Source of the DNA: Planctomycetota bacterium
GTDB taxonomy: Bacteria; Planctomycetota; UBA1135
Assembly (NCBI GenBank): GCA_024229395.1
Contig: JAAESM010000050.1
Span: 122,043 to 186,042 of the forward strand
Direction: 5' to 3'
Length of the DNA: 64,000 nt
The notes under the pieces are model-generated. The model did no database searches, was not told the DNA's origin, and saw nothing but the letters and a program-made list of their open reading frames with translations. Each line of letters opens with the position of its first letter. The first letter of the stretch is position 1. Made by a program: the position numbers and the translations under genes. Positions 1 through 7,096 of this stretch are shown piece by piece.

Positions 1-262
1 AACGCGGACGACCGTGGATCAAGGGACCCTCGTCGACACGTGCATCCGACACCACCAAGGTGTCGACGTTGACTGCGTCGTTTTGACCAGCATTTGCGAT
101 GGCCGATTTAAGAACTTTGCTGAAGATTGCTGCGCCGCGAGTCTTATGACCCTGGAGCAAAATCAGCGCACGGTTGACATCTAGGCCGCGGATGAGGTTC
201 GCAGCTGGGCGAGCCTTCCTAGCGGACATGTGTGCGTAACGGTGAGAAGCGCGGAATTCCAT
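1..262 (-). CDS. rplV: 50S ribosomal protein L22, 3' end missing
   Basis: The 87 visible codons start at ATG 262 and read MEFRASHRYAHMSARKARP, then a stretch with RGLDVNRALILL and LKSAIANAGQN, the usual L22 pattern of rRNA-binding helices. L22 lines the peptide exit tunnel of the large subunit. No stop is reached before base 1, so the gene runs off the window. It lies 10 nt downstream of rpsS and is the last visible gene of the S10 operon. This ORF is not interrupted and the identification is firm. Confidence 0.95.
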   Translation of the reverse strand, partial: MEFRASHRYAHMSARKARPAANLIRGLDVNRALILLQGHKTRGAAIFSKVLKSAIANAGQNDAVNVDTLVVSDARVDEGPLIHGRPR

Positions 263-272
263 TGGTTAACTC

Positions 273-533
273 CTACTTCTTGTCGTGGCCGCGGAAAGTC
301 CGGGTAGGAGCAAATTCTCCCAACCGGTGACCAACCATATCCTCGGAGACATACACCTTGAGGAATTGGCGGCCGTTGTGAACCATAAAGGTCATGCCGA
401 CGTATTCCGGCGTGATGGTCGATGCACGAGCCCATGTCTTGATGGGCTTGCGATCTCCTGCTGCTTTGGCCTTGTCGACTTTGCGCTGAATGCGCGGGTC
501 GATCCATGGGCCCTTCTTGATGCTGCGGGTCAT
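273..533 (-). CDS. rpsS: 30S ribosomal protein S19
   Basis: The 86-residue product begins [10 protein letters not shown] and contains [23 protein letters not shown] and the C-terminal [16 protein letters not shown] signature of S19. S19 binds 16S rRNA in the head of the 30S subunit together with S13. Length matches the family (about 90 residues). It sits 6 nt after rplB and 10 nt before rplV, the normal S10-operon order, so translation is probably coupled to neighbours. Confidence 0.97.
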   Translation of the reverse strand: MTRSIKKGPWIDPRIQRKVDKAKAAGDRKPIKTWARASTITPEYVGMTFMVHNGRQFLKVYVSEDMVGHRLGEFAPTRTFRGHDKK

Positions 534-539
534 TGCTTG

Positions 540-1373
540 TTACCTCACTCCCTTCGGACGGCGACGGACGATGAACTTGGAAGTCGTCTTGCGCTTGTTA
601 CGAGTCTTCTGACCCTTAGCAGGCTTGCCCCATGGCGACACTGGGTGCTTACCCATGGTGCGACCTTCACCACCACCGTGTGGGTGTGCGGCTGGGTACA
701 TTGCGACACCACGAACATGTGGGCGTTTGCCCATGTGGCGCGAACGGCCAGCTTTTCCGAGGGTGACGTTCTGGTGGTCGGAGTTGCCGACTTCACCGAT
801 GGTCGCGCGGCATTCGATATGAACGCGACGCATTTCACCACTTGGCAGCGACAGCAAGGCGTAGTTGCCTTCGCGTGCAGCCAAACGGGCGCTGGCACCA
901 GCAGAGCGAACCATCTTGGCTCCCTGCTTAGGACGCAGCTCGATGTTGTGCACATCCAGACCCAGTGGCAGGTCCTTCAGTTTCATGGCGCAACCGGTCT
1001 TCGGCTCTGCATCTTCGCCAGACGAAACGATGTCGCCCTGCTTCAGGCCCTTTGGCCACAGGATGTAACGCTTCTCGCCATCGGCGTAGTGCAGCAGCGC
1101 GATGTACGCGGTGCGGTTTGGATCGTATTCGATGTGCGCGACGGTGGCAGGTACGCCATCCTTATTACGCTTGAAATCGATGATGCGGTAGCGACGCTTG
1201 TGGCCACCTCCACGGTGCCACGCAGTGACCCGACCGCGGTTGTTGCGGCCACCGGTCTTCTTAAGCGGCGCCAGCAGACTCTTCTCGGGGGTCTGCCTGG
1301 TGAGCTCCGCACGATCCAACACAGAACCGCCGCGGCGGCCTGGTGAAGTCGGCTTGTAGTACTTGAGTCCCAT
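540..1373 (-). CDS. rplB: 50S ribosomal protein L2
   Basis: The 277-residue protein begins [15 protein letters not shown] and carries [13 protein letters not shown], the OB-fold and SH3-like halves, and the conserved peptidyl-transferase loop region [17 protein letters not shown] that contains the essential His. It ends in the usual basic tail. L2 is needed for subunit association and peptidyl transfer. It lies 30 nt after rplW and 6 nt before rpsS. Length is standard for bacterial L2. Confidence 0.97.
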   Translation of the reverse strand: MGLKYYKPTSPGRRGGSVLDRAELTRQTPEKSLLAPLKKTGGRNNRGRVTAWHRGGGHKRRYRIIDFKRNKDGVPATVAHIEYDPNRTAYIALLHYADGEKRYILWPKGLKQGDIVSSGEDAEPKTGCAMKLKDLPLGLDVHNIELRPKQGAKMVRSAGASARLAAREGNYALLSLPSGEMRRVHIECRATIGEVGNSDHQNVTLGKAGRSRHMGKRPHVRGVAMYPAAHPHGGGEGRTMGKHPVSPWGKPAKGQKTRNKRKTTSKFIVRRRPKGVR

Positions 1374-1403
1374 TTTCTCTTGGTCTGGTTCGGATCCTGC
1401 TGA

Positions 1404-1691
1404 TTACAGCAGGTCGATTTTGCTTCCTTCCTTCAGGCGGATGAGCGCGATTTTCGTGCTCGGCTGACGGAAGTAGGATGCACCACGGCGCCGCATTTTG
1501 CCGGACCGTAGCATGGTGTTGACTTTTTCCACTTCTACCTCGAAAAGCATTTCGATGGCGTTCTTGATCTCGATACGGTTTGCACCGCCGGCGACTTCAA
1601 AACGGTAGGAGTTCAGACGCTCCTGCTCGGAAGTGGACTTCTCGGTCAGGATTGGCTTCAGAATCAACTGGTAGGCTTCGCTCTTCAACAT
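1404..1691 (-). CDS. rplW: 50S ribosomal protein L23
   Basis: The 95-residue protein contains LILKPILTEKST at the N-terminus, YRFEVAGGANRIEIKNAIE and the VNTM..RSGKMRRRG loop typical of L23. L23 sits at the tunnel exit and is the docking site for trigger factor and SRP. It follows rplD after 11 nt and precedes rplB by 30 nt. The size is normal for the family (95-100 residues). Confidence 0.95.
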   Translation of the reverse strand: MLKSEAYQLILKPILTEKSTSEQERLNSYRFEVAGGANRIEIKNAIEMLFEVEVEKVNTMLRSGKMRRRGASYFRQPSTKIALIRLKEGSKIDLL

Positions 1692-1702
1692 GGCTATTCC
1701 CT

Positions 1703-2341
1703 CTAGGATTCCTTGGAGTTACCGAGGCGACCGGCGACGACATCAAGAGCACCTTCTTCTGCCAGCACCCACTTGTGGGCGAGCAGCGAATGCGCGTTGA
1801 GTTCAGCGGCGGTACAGATGCTGACCTTCGGGAAGTTGCGGAAGCTCTTCCACACGTTCTCGTTCTGGTCGGCGGTTACGACAAGCAGGCTGCCTTCGAA
1901 ACCACAACCGGCGATGACCGCGCGGGCAGCTTTGGAGGAAGGTGCTTCAAAGCTCAGGCCGGAAGCGATGCGGACTTCACTGTCCTGCAACTTGCCGAGC
2001 AGAGCGGAGCGCAAGGCCACCAAGCGCTGCTTCTTAGGCAGGCTGTAGTACCAGTTACGCTTGTTGCGTGGACCAAAAGTGGTTGCACCACCTACCCACA
2101 ATGGGGAACGGCGGTCACCGGCACGTGCACGGCCAGTCTTCTTCTGCTTCCAAGGCTTCTTGGTGTGACCAGCCAACTCCGTACGGTTCTTCGTATGGGC
2201 ATCGCCTTGTCGACGGTTGGACTGATACATGACCACTGCATCTTTCAGGGTGCGGTAAAGCACCTGATCGCCGAGGTCCAGCGAGATCTCCTTCTCACCA
2301 GTCTTGTTGCTGGCGACATCGTATGTGCTGACGGTAGTCAT
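1703..2341 (-). CDS. rplD: 50S ribosomal protein L4
   Basis: The 212-residue product has the L4 hallmark loop: NRRQGDAHTKNRTELAG followed by KKPWKQKKTGRARAG and the SPLWVGGATTFGP segment, which reaches into the exit tunnel. The C-terminal Rossmann-like half (VVTADQNENVWKSFRN) is present. In E. coli, L4 also represses its own S10 operon through the mRNA leader. Whether that applies here is unknown, though a leader hairpin exists upstream of rpsJ. It starts 2 nt after the rplC stop. Confidence 0.96.
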   Translation of the reverse strand: MTTVSTYDVASNKTGEKEISLDLGDQVLYRTLKDAVVMYQSNRRQGDAHTKNRTELAGHTKKPWKQKKTGRARAGDRRSPLWVGGATTFGPRNKRNWYYSLPKKQRLVALRSALLGKLQDSEVRIASGLSFEAPSSKAARAVIAGCGFEGSLLVVTADQNENVWKSFRNFPKVSICTAAELNAHSLLAHKWVLAEEGALDVVAGRLGNSKES

Positions 2342-2343
2342 GA

Positions 2344-3009
2344 CTACTTAGCTCCTCCGGTCTTAGCGGTGCAGATCTGAATGAGACCGTTAGGAGGACC
2401 CGGAACGCCACCGCGCACCAAGATCAGACCCTTTTCGGCATCGATCGCTTCCACGACCAGGTTCTTGACAGTGCTCCGCGAAGCACCGAAGTGCTTGCTC
2501 ATGCGCTGACCTTTGAACACGCGACCAGGGTAAGCACACTGGCCAATCGAGCCAGGGCGACGCACGTTCATACAACCGTGAGTCTCGTTACCGCGCTGGA
2601 AACCGTGCGCTTTGATGGTACCGGCGAAGCCGCGACCCTTGGAGTTTCCGACGACGTCGACGACATCACCGATCTCGAATAGGTCAGACTTGAGTTCTTG
2701 GCCGACTTCGAAACCGTTCAGGTCATCGACACGGAACTCGCGCAGTACGCGGTGAGCCTTGACGCCGGCCTTCTTGGCAGCGACGCGTTGTGGCTTGTTG
2801 GAATGCTTGTCACGTGCAGGAATGTAGCCAAGCTGAACAGCGGTGTAGCCATCCTTCTCGGTCGTACGCAGGCCAGTGATCGTGCACGGGCCGGCTTCCA
2901 GTACTGTGACGGGAACGACATTGCCGTCCTCGCGGAAGATTTGGGACATGCCCTTCTTCTTCGCTAGCAGGAATTTTTTATCAGTCATTTGAGGTGCCCC
3001 GTGATCCAT
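2344..3009 (-). CDS. rplC: 50S ribosomal protein L3
   Basis: The ORF gives 221 residues. L3 features are KKKGMSQIFREDGNVVPVTV near the N-terminus and KGRGFAGTIKAHGF..G...HG...RRPGSIGQ in the centre, the loop that approaches the peptidyl transferase centre. The Gln after GSIG is the residue methylated by PrmB in other bacteria. A second in-frame ATG at 2988 (MTDKKFLLAKK) is as likely a start as ATG 3009, since neither has a strong ribosome-binding site; the 2988 start is preceded by GGGG about 8 nt upstream. It is the second gene of the S10 operon. Confidence 0.95.
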   Translation of the reverse strand: MDHGAPQMTDKKFLLAKKKGMSQIFREDGNVVPVTVLEAGPCTITGLRTTEKDGYTAVQLGYIPARDKHSNKPQRVAAKKAGVKAHRVLREFRVDDLNGFEVGQELKSDLFEIGDVVDVVGNSKGRGFAGTIKAHGFQRGNETHGCMNVRRPGSIGQCAYPGRVFKGQRMSKHFGASRSTVKNLVVEAIDAEKGLILVRGGVPGPPNGLIQICTAKTGGAK

Positions 3010-3064
3010 TTCGGGAAATTCGCAGAGGTACCACCTGGTACATGCGGGAAGGAGGAATCAACGT

Positions 3065-3370
3065 CTAGAGCTTGATGCGGACGTCGACCCCGGCAGACAG
3101 CACGAGCCGGTTAAGCGCGTCAATGGTCTGAGGAGTTGGCTCTAGCAGGTACATGAGCCGCTTATGGGTGCGGATCTCGAACTGCTCGCGAGCTTTCTTG
3201 TTTACGTGCGGTGAACGCAACACGGTGTAGCGCTCAATGCGGGTAGGCAGCGGAATCGGGCCAGAGACCTTGACGCCTGTAAGACGTGCAGCCTCCATGA
3301 TCGACTCAGTCGCCTGGTCGATTGCCTCGTGATCGTATGCCTCGAGTCGGATTTGGATTCGATTCGCCAT
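3065..3370 (-). CDS. rpsJ: 30S ribosomal protein S10 (NusE)
   Basis: The 101-residue protein begins [20 protein letters not shown] and contains the conserved [23 protein letters not shown] and [14 protein letters not shown] stretches of S10. S10 has two roles, in the 30S head and as NusE, the NusG-binding part of antitermination complexes. nusG itself is in this window. It is the first gene of the S10 segment, with a 157-nt leader separating it from fusA that carries a promoter and a hairpin. Confidence 0.97.
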   Translation of the reverse strand: MANRIQIRLEAYDHEAIDQATESIMEAARLTGVKVSGPIPLPTRIERYTVLRSPHVNKKAREQFEIRTHKRLMYLLEPTPQTIDALNRLVLSAGVDVRIKL

Positions 3371-3406
3371 GTGTAGATGGACTTCAAGCCCCGGTTGATC
3401 TATCCG

Positions 3407-3424
3407 CCACGCCGAAGTGCGTGG
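3407..3424 (-). promoter_or_regulatory. S10-leader hairpin
   Basis: CCACGC (3407-3412) pairs perfectly with GCGTGG (3419-3424) around a 6-nt loop, within the leader of rpsJ on the minus strand. Leaders of S10 operons are often bound by L4 in gammaproteobacteria. This hairpin is short and I do not see a U-tract, so a regulatory role is only a possibility. Confidence 0.35.
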
Positions 3425-3469
3425 TTAGGTCCAGATTCAAACGAGGCTGCCCCCAAAATGAGGCCGAGT

Positions 3470-3497
3470 ATTCTAAGGGCAAACCACTCCAGGTCAA
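3470..3497 (-). promoter_or_regulatory. Sigma70-like promoter of the S10 segment
   Basis: On the minus strand a -35 box TTGACC (3497-3492) is followed by a 16-nt spacer and a -10 box TAGAAT (3475-3470). Each box matches the consensus at 5 of 6 positions. Transcription would start near 3463, about 93 nt before the rpsJ start codon. The same arrangement occurs before rpsL and before the tRNA-tuf cluster. Confidence 0.7.
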
Positions 3498-3527
3498 GCG
3501 TTAACGCCCAATTCGGGGCGCTAAAGC

Positions 3528-5543
3528 TCAACTTCTGGGCATAAAACCGTCGGCGGCCATCTGGAAACTGCCGCGGCCCTGGGTTTGCGATCGCAGAGCG
3601 GTGGAATAGGCCACCATGTCAGACAACGGCACGCGCGCGTGAACCTGCTGAATATCCCCTTCCATGGTGATTTCTAGGATTTCCGAATGACGCTTCTGCA
3701 AATCTGCCAAAACGGCGGATAGGTGCTCATCGGGCACCTCAACGTGCAGATCCATGCGCGGCTCCAAAACCACGTTTCCTTCGCCCATGGCCGCCGCCAC
3801 AGCCGACTGAAGCGCCCCTAGGAAGAAATCCAGGCTTGGCGGTCGCTCACTGCTGGCGCTCCAAGACTCGATTAGGACGCGGGTTTGAGCCAGCGGAAAG
3901 CCCTCAGCCCCCACCCAACCCTGCAGGATCTGCGGCTTCTGCAGTTCATCGAGCACGGATTGCGGCAGTGGATCCAGCCCCGGCGCCAGCATTAGCTGCG
4001 GGATCACCTCCTCCGAGGGGCTTAAGCGCACGCTGACGTCGATGCGCATGCCGGAATCGCCCGGAATCTCCAAATGACCGCTGGCAGAACACTCCGCGCC
4101 GACGGCCTCGCGGTAGTTCACCCGCGGCGAGCCAGCGCGCACATCCAACTTGAATTCTCGCTGCAGGCGGTGCAGGTTGACCTCGAGGTGCAACTCCCCC
4201 ATGCCCGACAGCAGGAATCCCCCGGTCTCTTCATCTTCCTGGAAATGCAAGGTGGGATCCTCGCGCACCAAAATTGCCAACAGTTCACCCAAGCGGTCGC
4301 GACTGGAGGCATCGTTCGCTTCCAGAGTTTGTTGCAGAACCGGCTCCGGGAACTCGATCGAGGCCAAAAGCAGACGGCGGTCGCTAGCGCAAAGGGTGTC
4401 GCCGGTGCGCAAACGTGACATGCCCGGAACCGCGAATAGGCTGCCTGGACCGCAGGAATCAAGAGTATCGCGGTGATCGGCATGCATGGCGTAGAGATCC
4501 TGCAACTTCTCGCGTCTGCCGGTGCGGGTATTGAACAGCGCATCGCCCTTGTGGATCATGCCGCTGAAGACGCGCAGGTACGCCAAGTTGCCATGCTCCT
4601 CATGCGCCACCTTGAAGACCAAGGCTGCTGCCGGTGCCTTTAGGTCCGGCTGGACTTCGATCTCGCGACCAGTCTGCGGGTCGATAGCCATCGGCGCGGC
4701 AACCTCCATCGGCGAAGGCAACCAATCCACCACAGCATCGAGCAAGGGCTGAATGCCGCAGTTGTGCAGCGCCGAACCGCACAGTGCTGGAACCAGTTCT
4801 CGGCTAATGGTGCCCAGGCGCAATCCTTGCTTGAGGATGTCATTGGGCAGGTCGTCGTTGTCCAGGAAGATGTCGGCCCAGCCATCATCAAGGGCGGCGA
4901 CACGCGAACAAAGTTCCAATCGTGCCGCGGCGACGCGCTCTTGCTCAGCCTCGGGAACCGCCGAGACCTCTAGTTCCACGCCCAAGTCGGCCTTCTTCCA
5001 GCGAAGAAGTTTCTGCTCGATCAGGTCCAGCACCCCTTCCAGCTCGGTGCCCTGACCAAAGGGCAACTGCACCGGGATTACGCCTTGGTGCAAACGCTCG
5101 ACCGCCTTCTCCACCGCCACCTCAAAGTTGGCGCCGGGGCGATCCATCTTGTTGACGAACAACAGCATGGGAACTTCATGCTTGGCGGCCTGACGCACGA
5201 CCGTCTCGGTCTGCGCTTGCGGGCCGGCAACGGCGTCGAGCACGATTACCACACCATCTAGCACCCGCAGCGCGCGCGCCACTTCGGCGGTGAAATCAAC
5301 ATGGCCCGGCGTATCGATCAGCTGCAGGATTGAATCACGCCATGGGCAATGAGTCACGGCCGCGGTGATGGTGATGCCGCGCTCACGCTCTTCTGCCATC
5401 CAATCCATGGTGGCGGTGCCATCGTGGACCTCGCCCATGCGTCGCTCCACTCCGGTATAGAACAGGATCCGCTCGGTGACGGTGGTCTTGCCAGCATCGA
5501 TGTGGGCAAGGATGCCCAGGTTGCGGAAGGAAGCGGCTTTCAT
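3528..5543 (-). CDS. fusA: Elongation factor G-type GTPase, divergent
   Basis: The GTPase domain is clear: FRNLGILAHIDAGKTT (P-loop), RERGITI (G2/switch I), DTPGHVDF (G3) and NKMD (G4). Domain II and the EF-G domain III pattern FQEDEETGGFLLSGMGELH follow. From ATG 5543 the protein is 671 residues, against about 700 for canonical EF-G. The domain IV region after VNYREAVGAE lacks the usual RGQYGHV tip-loop signature, and the C-terminal tail stops soon after RGSFQM. ATG 5543 is chosen because the longer reading (from 5597) would overlap the upstream gene and lacks homologous sequence. It occupies the fusA position after rpsG. It could instead be a second, recycling-type EF-G paralogue. Confidence 0.85.
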   Translation of the reverse strand: MKAASFRNLGILAHIDAGKTTVTERILFYTGVERRMGEVHDGTATMDWMAEERERGITITAAVTHCPWRDSILQLIDTPGHVDFTAEVARALRVLDGVVIVLDAVAGPQAQTETVVRQAAKHEVPMLLFVNKMDRPGANFEVAVEKAVERLHQGVIPVQLPFGQGTELEGVLDLIEQKLLRWKKADLGVELEVSAVPEAEQERVAAARLELCSRVAALDDGWADIFLDNDDLPNDILKQGLRLGTISRELVPALCGSALHNCGIQPLLDAVVDWLPSPMEVAAPMAIDPQTGREIEVQPDLKAPAAALVFKVAHEEHGNLAYLRVFSGMIHKGDALFNTRTGRREKLQDLYAMHADHRDTLDSCGPGSLFAVPGMSRLRTGDTLCASDRRLLLASIEFPEPVLQQTLEANDASSRDRLGELLAILVREDPTLHFQEDEETGGFLLSGMGELHLEVNLHRLQREFKLDVRAGSPRVNYREAVGAECSASGHLEIPGDSGMRIDVSVRLSPSEEVIPQLMLAPGLDPLPQSVLDELQKPQILQGWVGAEGFPLAQTRVLIESWSASSERPPSLDFFLGALQSAVAAAMGEGNVVLEPRMDLHVEVPDEHLSAVLADLQKRHSEILEITMEGDIQQVHARVPLSDMVAYSTALRSQTQGRGSFQMAADGFMPRS

Positions 5544-5551
5544 CGTGGCGT

Positions 5552-6013
5552 CTACACGTACAGACCAGGGTTGGTCTGTAGCCAGGTAGAGGCCCAATAG
5601 TAGCCTTCCAGCAGGCTGTCGTCGCGCTTATCAAGCAAGGTCAATGCAGCGTGCAAGGCTTCGATGCTGGCCAGCCCGGTCTCCGGATCCTCGAACAACT
5701 TCGACTTGCGCGGATAGGCCGTCTGCAGATTCTTCGGCAAGCAACGCTTTTGGAATTTGCCGCTGACGGTCTCCAGCACACGCGGCAAGTCTCGCCAGGA
5801 ACTATCTACCAGCAACAGTGGTCGGTCGTTATCGGCAGGGCTCAACGGCTCGCCATCGGGGTGCAGCAAAGTGACTTCCCCCACCTCGATCGGATCACCG
5901 ATATCGCAATGGATCCATTCGATCAGCAAGTCATCACGCTTACGCAATGGCGTCAGGCTGCACTTCTTCGGTGACTCCTTACGTAATCGAATGAGGATGA
6001 TTTCTGGATCCAT
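5552..6013 (-). CDS. Tsr3/DUF367-like rRNA aminocarboxypropyltransferase homologue
   Basis: The 153-residue protein matches the Tsr3 (DUF367) layout from end to end. It has an SPKKCSLTPL segment like the D.KKC.G.KL metal-binding-like start of archaeal and yeast Tsr3, then LSPADNDR, LLLVDSSW, a GKFQKRCLP stretch, a NLQTAYPRKSKL stretch, LASIEALHAALTLL and a final YWASTWLQTN block. Tsr3 transfers the 3-amino-3-carboxypropyl group from S-adenosylmethionine to a hypermodified base of small-subunit rRNA in eukaryotes and archaea. It sits between rpsG and fusA, 8 nt upstream of fusA, so it is probably co-expressed with ribosomal genes. The assignment rests on motif recall; activity in a bacterium is inferred. 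Confidence 0.75.
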   Translation of the reverse strand: MDPEIILIRLRKESPKKCSLTPLRKRDDLLIEWIHCDIGDPIEVGEVTLLHPDGEPLSPADNDRPLLLVDSSWRDLPRVLETVSGKFQKRCLPKNLQTAYPRKSKLFEDPETGLASIEALHAALTLLDKRDDSLLEGYYWASTWLQTNPGLYV

Positions 6014-6053
6014 GGAATTCTCGGCGGCTCAGTGATCTTGGGGTAATTGAAGA

Positions 6054-6082
6054 GCGGGCCACCCTTGGTGAGGGAGGCCCGC
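6054..6082 (-). terminator. Hairpin between rpsG and the Tsr3-like gene
   Basis: Read on the minus strand, GCGGGCC..CCCT and AGGG..GGCCCGC form an 11-bp stem with one T-T mismatch and a CACCA loop, followed by TCTTCAATT. The U-tract is weak, so it may attenuate or protect the 3' end of the rpsL-rpsG message rather than fully stop transcription before the next gene. Confidence 0.5.
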
Positions 6083-6114
6083 AAACGGCGCAAGGCCGTG
6101 AAACTTCAAATAAC

Positions 6115-6588
6115 TTAGAAGTTGAAGTGGCTGAAAGCCTTGTTGGCTTCGGCCATCTTGTGGACGTTGTCCTTCCACTGAACCGAAGCGCCAGTGTTAT
6201 TACAGGCATCGACCAGTTCCATCGACAGGCGCTTAGCCATTGGCATACCCTTCTTCTTACGCGCATTGCCGACCAACCAACGAATGGCCAAAGCTTGTGC
6301 ACGCTTAGGGTTTACCTCGCGAGGTACCTGGTAGTTCGAACCGCCGACTCGCTTGGAGCGAACTTCAACGGCTGGGCGCACGTTCTCGAGCGCCTTCACG
6401 AATACATCCTTAGGCTCGATCTCATCGAGCTTCTTGGAAGCCATGTCGCAGGCTTCGTAGAAGATCTCCATGGCGACGGCTTTCTTACCATCAAGCATGA
6501 TTGCGTTGATGACTTTGGTGGCCAGAATCGATCCGAAACGTGGATCTGGATTCTGGTACTTGGCAGTGGACTTGTAGCTACGTGGCAT
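6115..6588 (-). CDS. rpsG: 30S ribosomal protein S7
   Basis: The 157-residue protein starts MPRSYKSTAKY and shows the S7 core: FGSILATKVINAIMLDGKK, ALENVRPAVEVRSKRVGGSNYQVP and the AIRWLV..ARKKKGMPMAKRL block, ending HKMAEANKAFSHF. S7 nucleates assembly of the 30S head. It starts 10 nt after the rpsL stop, the ordinary str-operon order, and is of normal length (156-158). Confidence 0.97.
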   Translation of the reverse strand: MPRSYKSTAKYQNPDPRFGSILATKVINAIMLDGKKAVAMEIFYEACDMASKKLDEIEPKDVFVKALENVRPAVEVRSKRVGGSNYQVPREVNPKRAQALAIRWLVGNARKKKGMPMAKRLSMELVDACNNTGASVQWKDNVHKMAEANKAFSHFNF

Positions 6589-6598
6589 TTCTTATTCC

Positions 6599-6970
6599 CT
6601 ACTTGCCCTTACGGGTGCCGTACTTGGAACGACCCTGCTTGCGATCATCGACGCCTGCACAGTCCAAAGTGCCGCGCACTACGTGGTAGCGCACACCAGG
6701 AAGGTCGCGAACACGGCCGCCGCGCACGAGCACGATGGAGTGTTCCTGAAGGTTGTGACCTTCACCACCGATATAGGCGGTGATTTCCTTACCGTTTGAG
6801 AGGCGGACACGAGCAACCTTACGAAGCGCCGAGTTCGGCTTCTTCGGGGTCATGGTCTTCACCTGGGTACAAACACCGCGCTTATGCGGACACTTGTCGA
6901 GCACAGGGCTCTTGGACTTGCGTCGCATCGGCGTACGGCCGTTGCGGACGAGTTGGTTAATCGTTGGCAT
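6599..6970 (-). CDS. rpsL: 30S ribosomal protein S12
   Basis: The 123-residue protein begins [12 protein letters not shown] and contains [17 protein letters not shown], whose Lys in the KPNSA block is a classic streptomycin-resistance site, and [12 protein letters not shown] with the Asp that is methylthiolated in other bacteria. It controls decoding accuracy. Both resistance-associated positions carry the wild-type residues, so streptomycin sensitivity at this site is expected. It is the first gene of the str segment, with its own promoter upstream. Confidence 0.97.
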   Translation of the reverse strand: MPTINQLVRNGRTPMRRKSKSPVLDKCPHKRGVCTQVKTMTPKKPNSALRKVARVRLSNGKEITAYIGGEGHNLQEHSIVLVRGGRVRDLPGVRYHVVRGTLDCAGVDDRKQGRSKYGTRKGK

Positions 6971-7019
6971 GCTAGCGTTTCCTTTTCGTAACCCGGGGAA
7001 TCGGGCTAAAGGGCGTAAA

Positions 7020-7047
7020 AGTCTAACGTTTCCACAGCAGGGGTCAA
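7020..7047 (-). promoter_or_regulatory. Sigma70-like promoter of the str segment
   Basis: On the minus strand TTGACC (7047-7042), a 16-nt spacer and TAGACT (7025-7020) form a -35/-10 pair 50 nt upstream of the rpsL start codon. A start site near 7013 is expected. The spacing and -35 box equal those of the promoter before rpsJ. Confidence 0.65.
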
Positions 7048-7064
7048 GTTCTGCTTGCGGAATT

Positions 7065-7084
7065 GGGGGCTCAGGAGAGTCCCC
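7065..7084 (-). terminator. Weak hairpin after rpoC
   Basis: GGGG-A-CTC pairs with GAG-CCCC around TCCT on the minus strand, just after the rpoC stop codon and before the rpsL promoter. There is no U-tract, so it is at best a partial terminator or 3'-end stabiliser. Confidence 0.35.
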
Positions 7085-7096
7085 GGTTGGTTTTGG

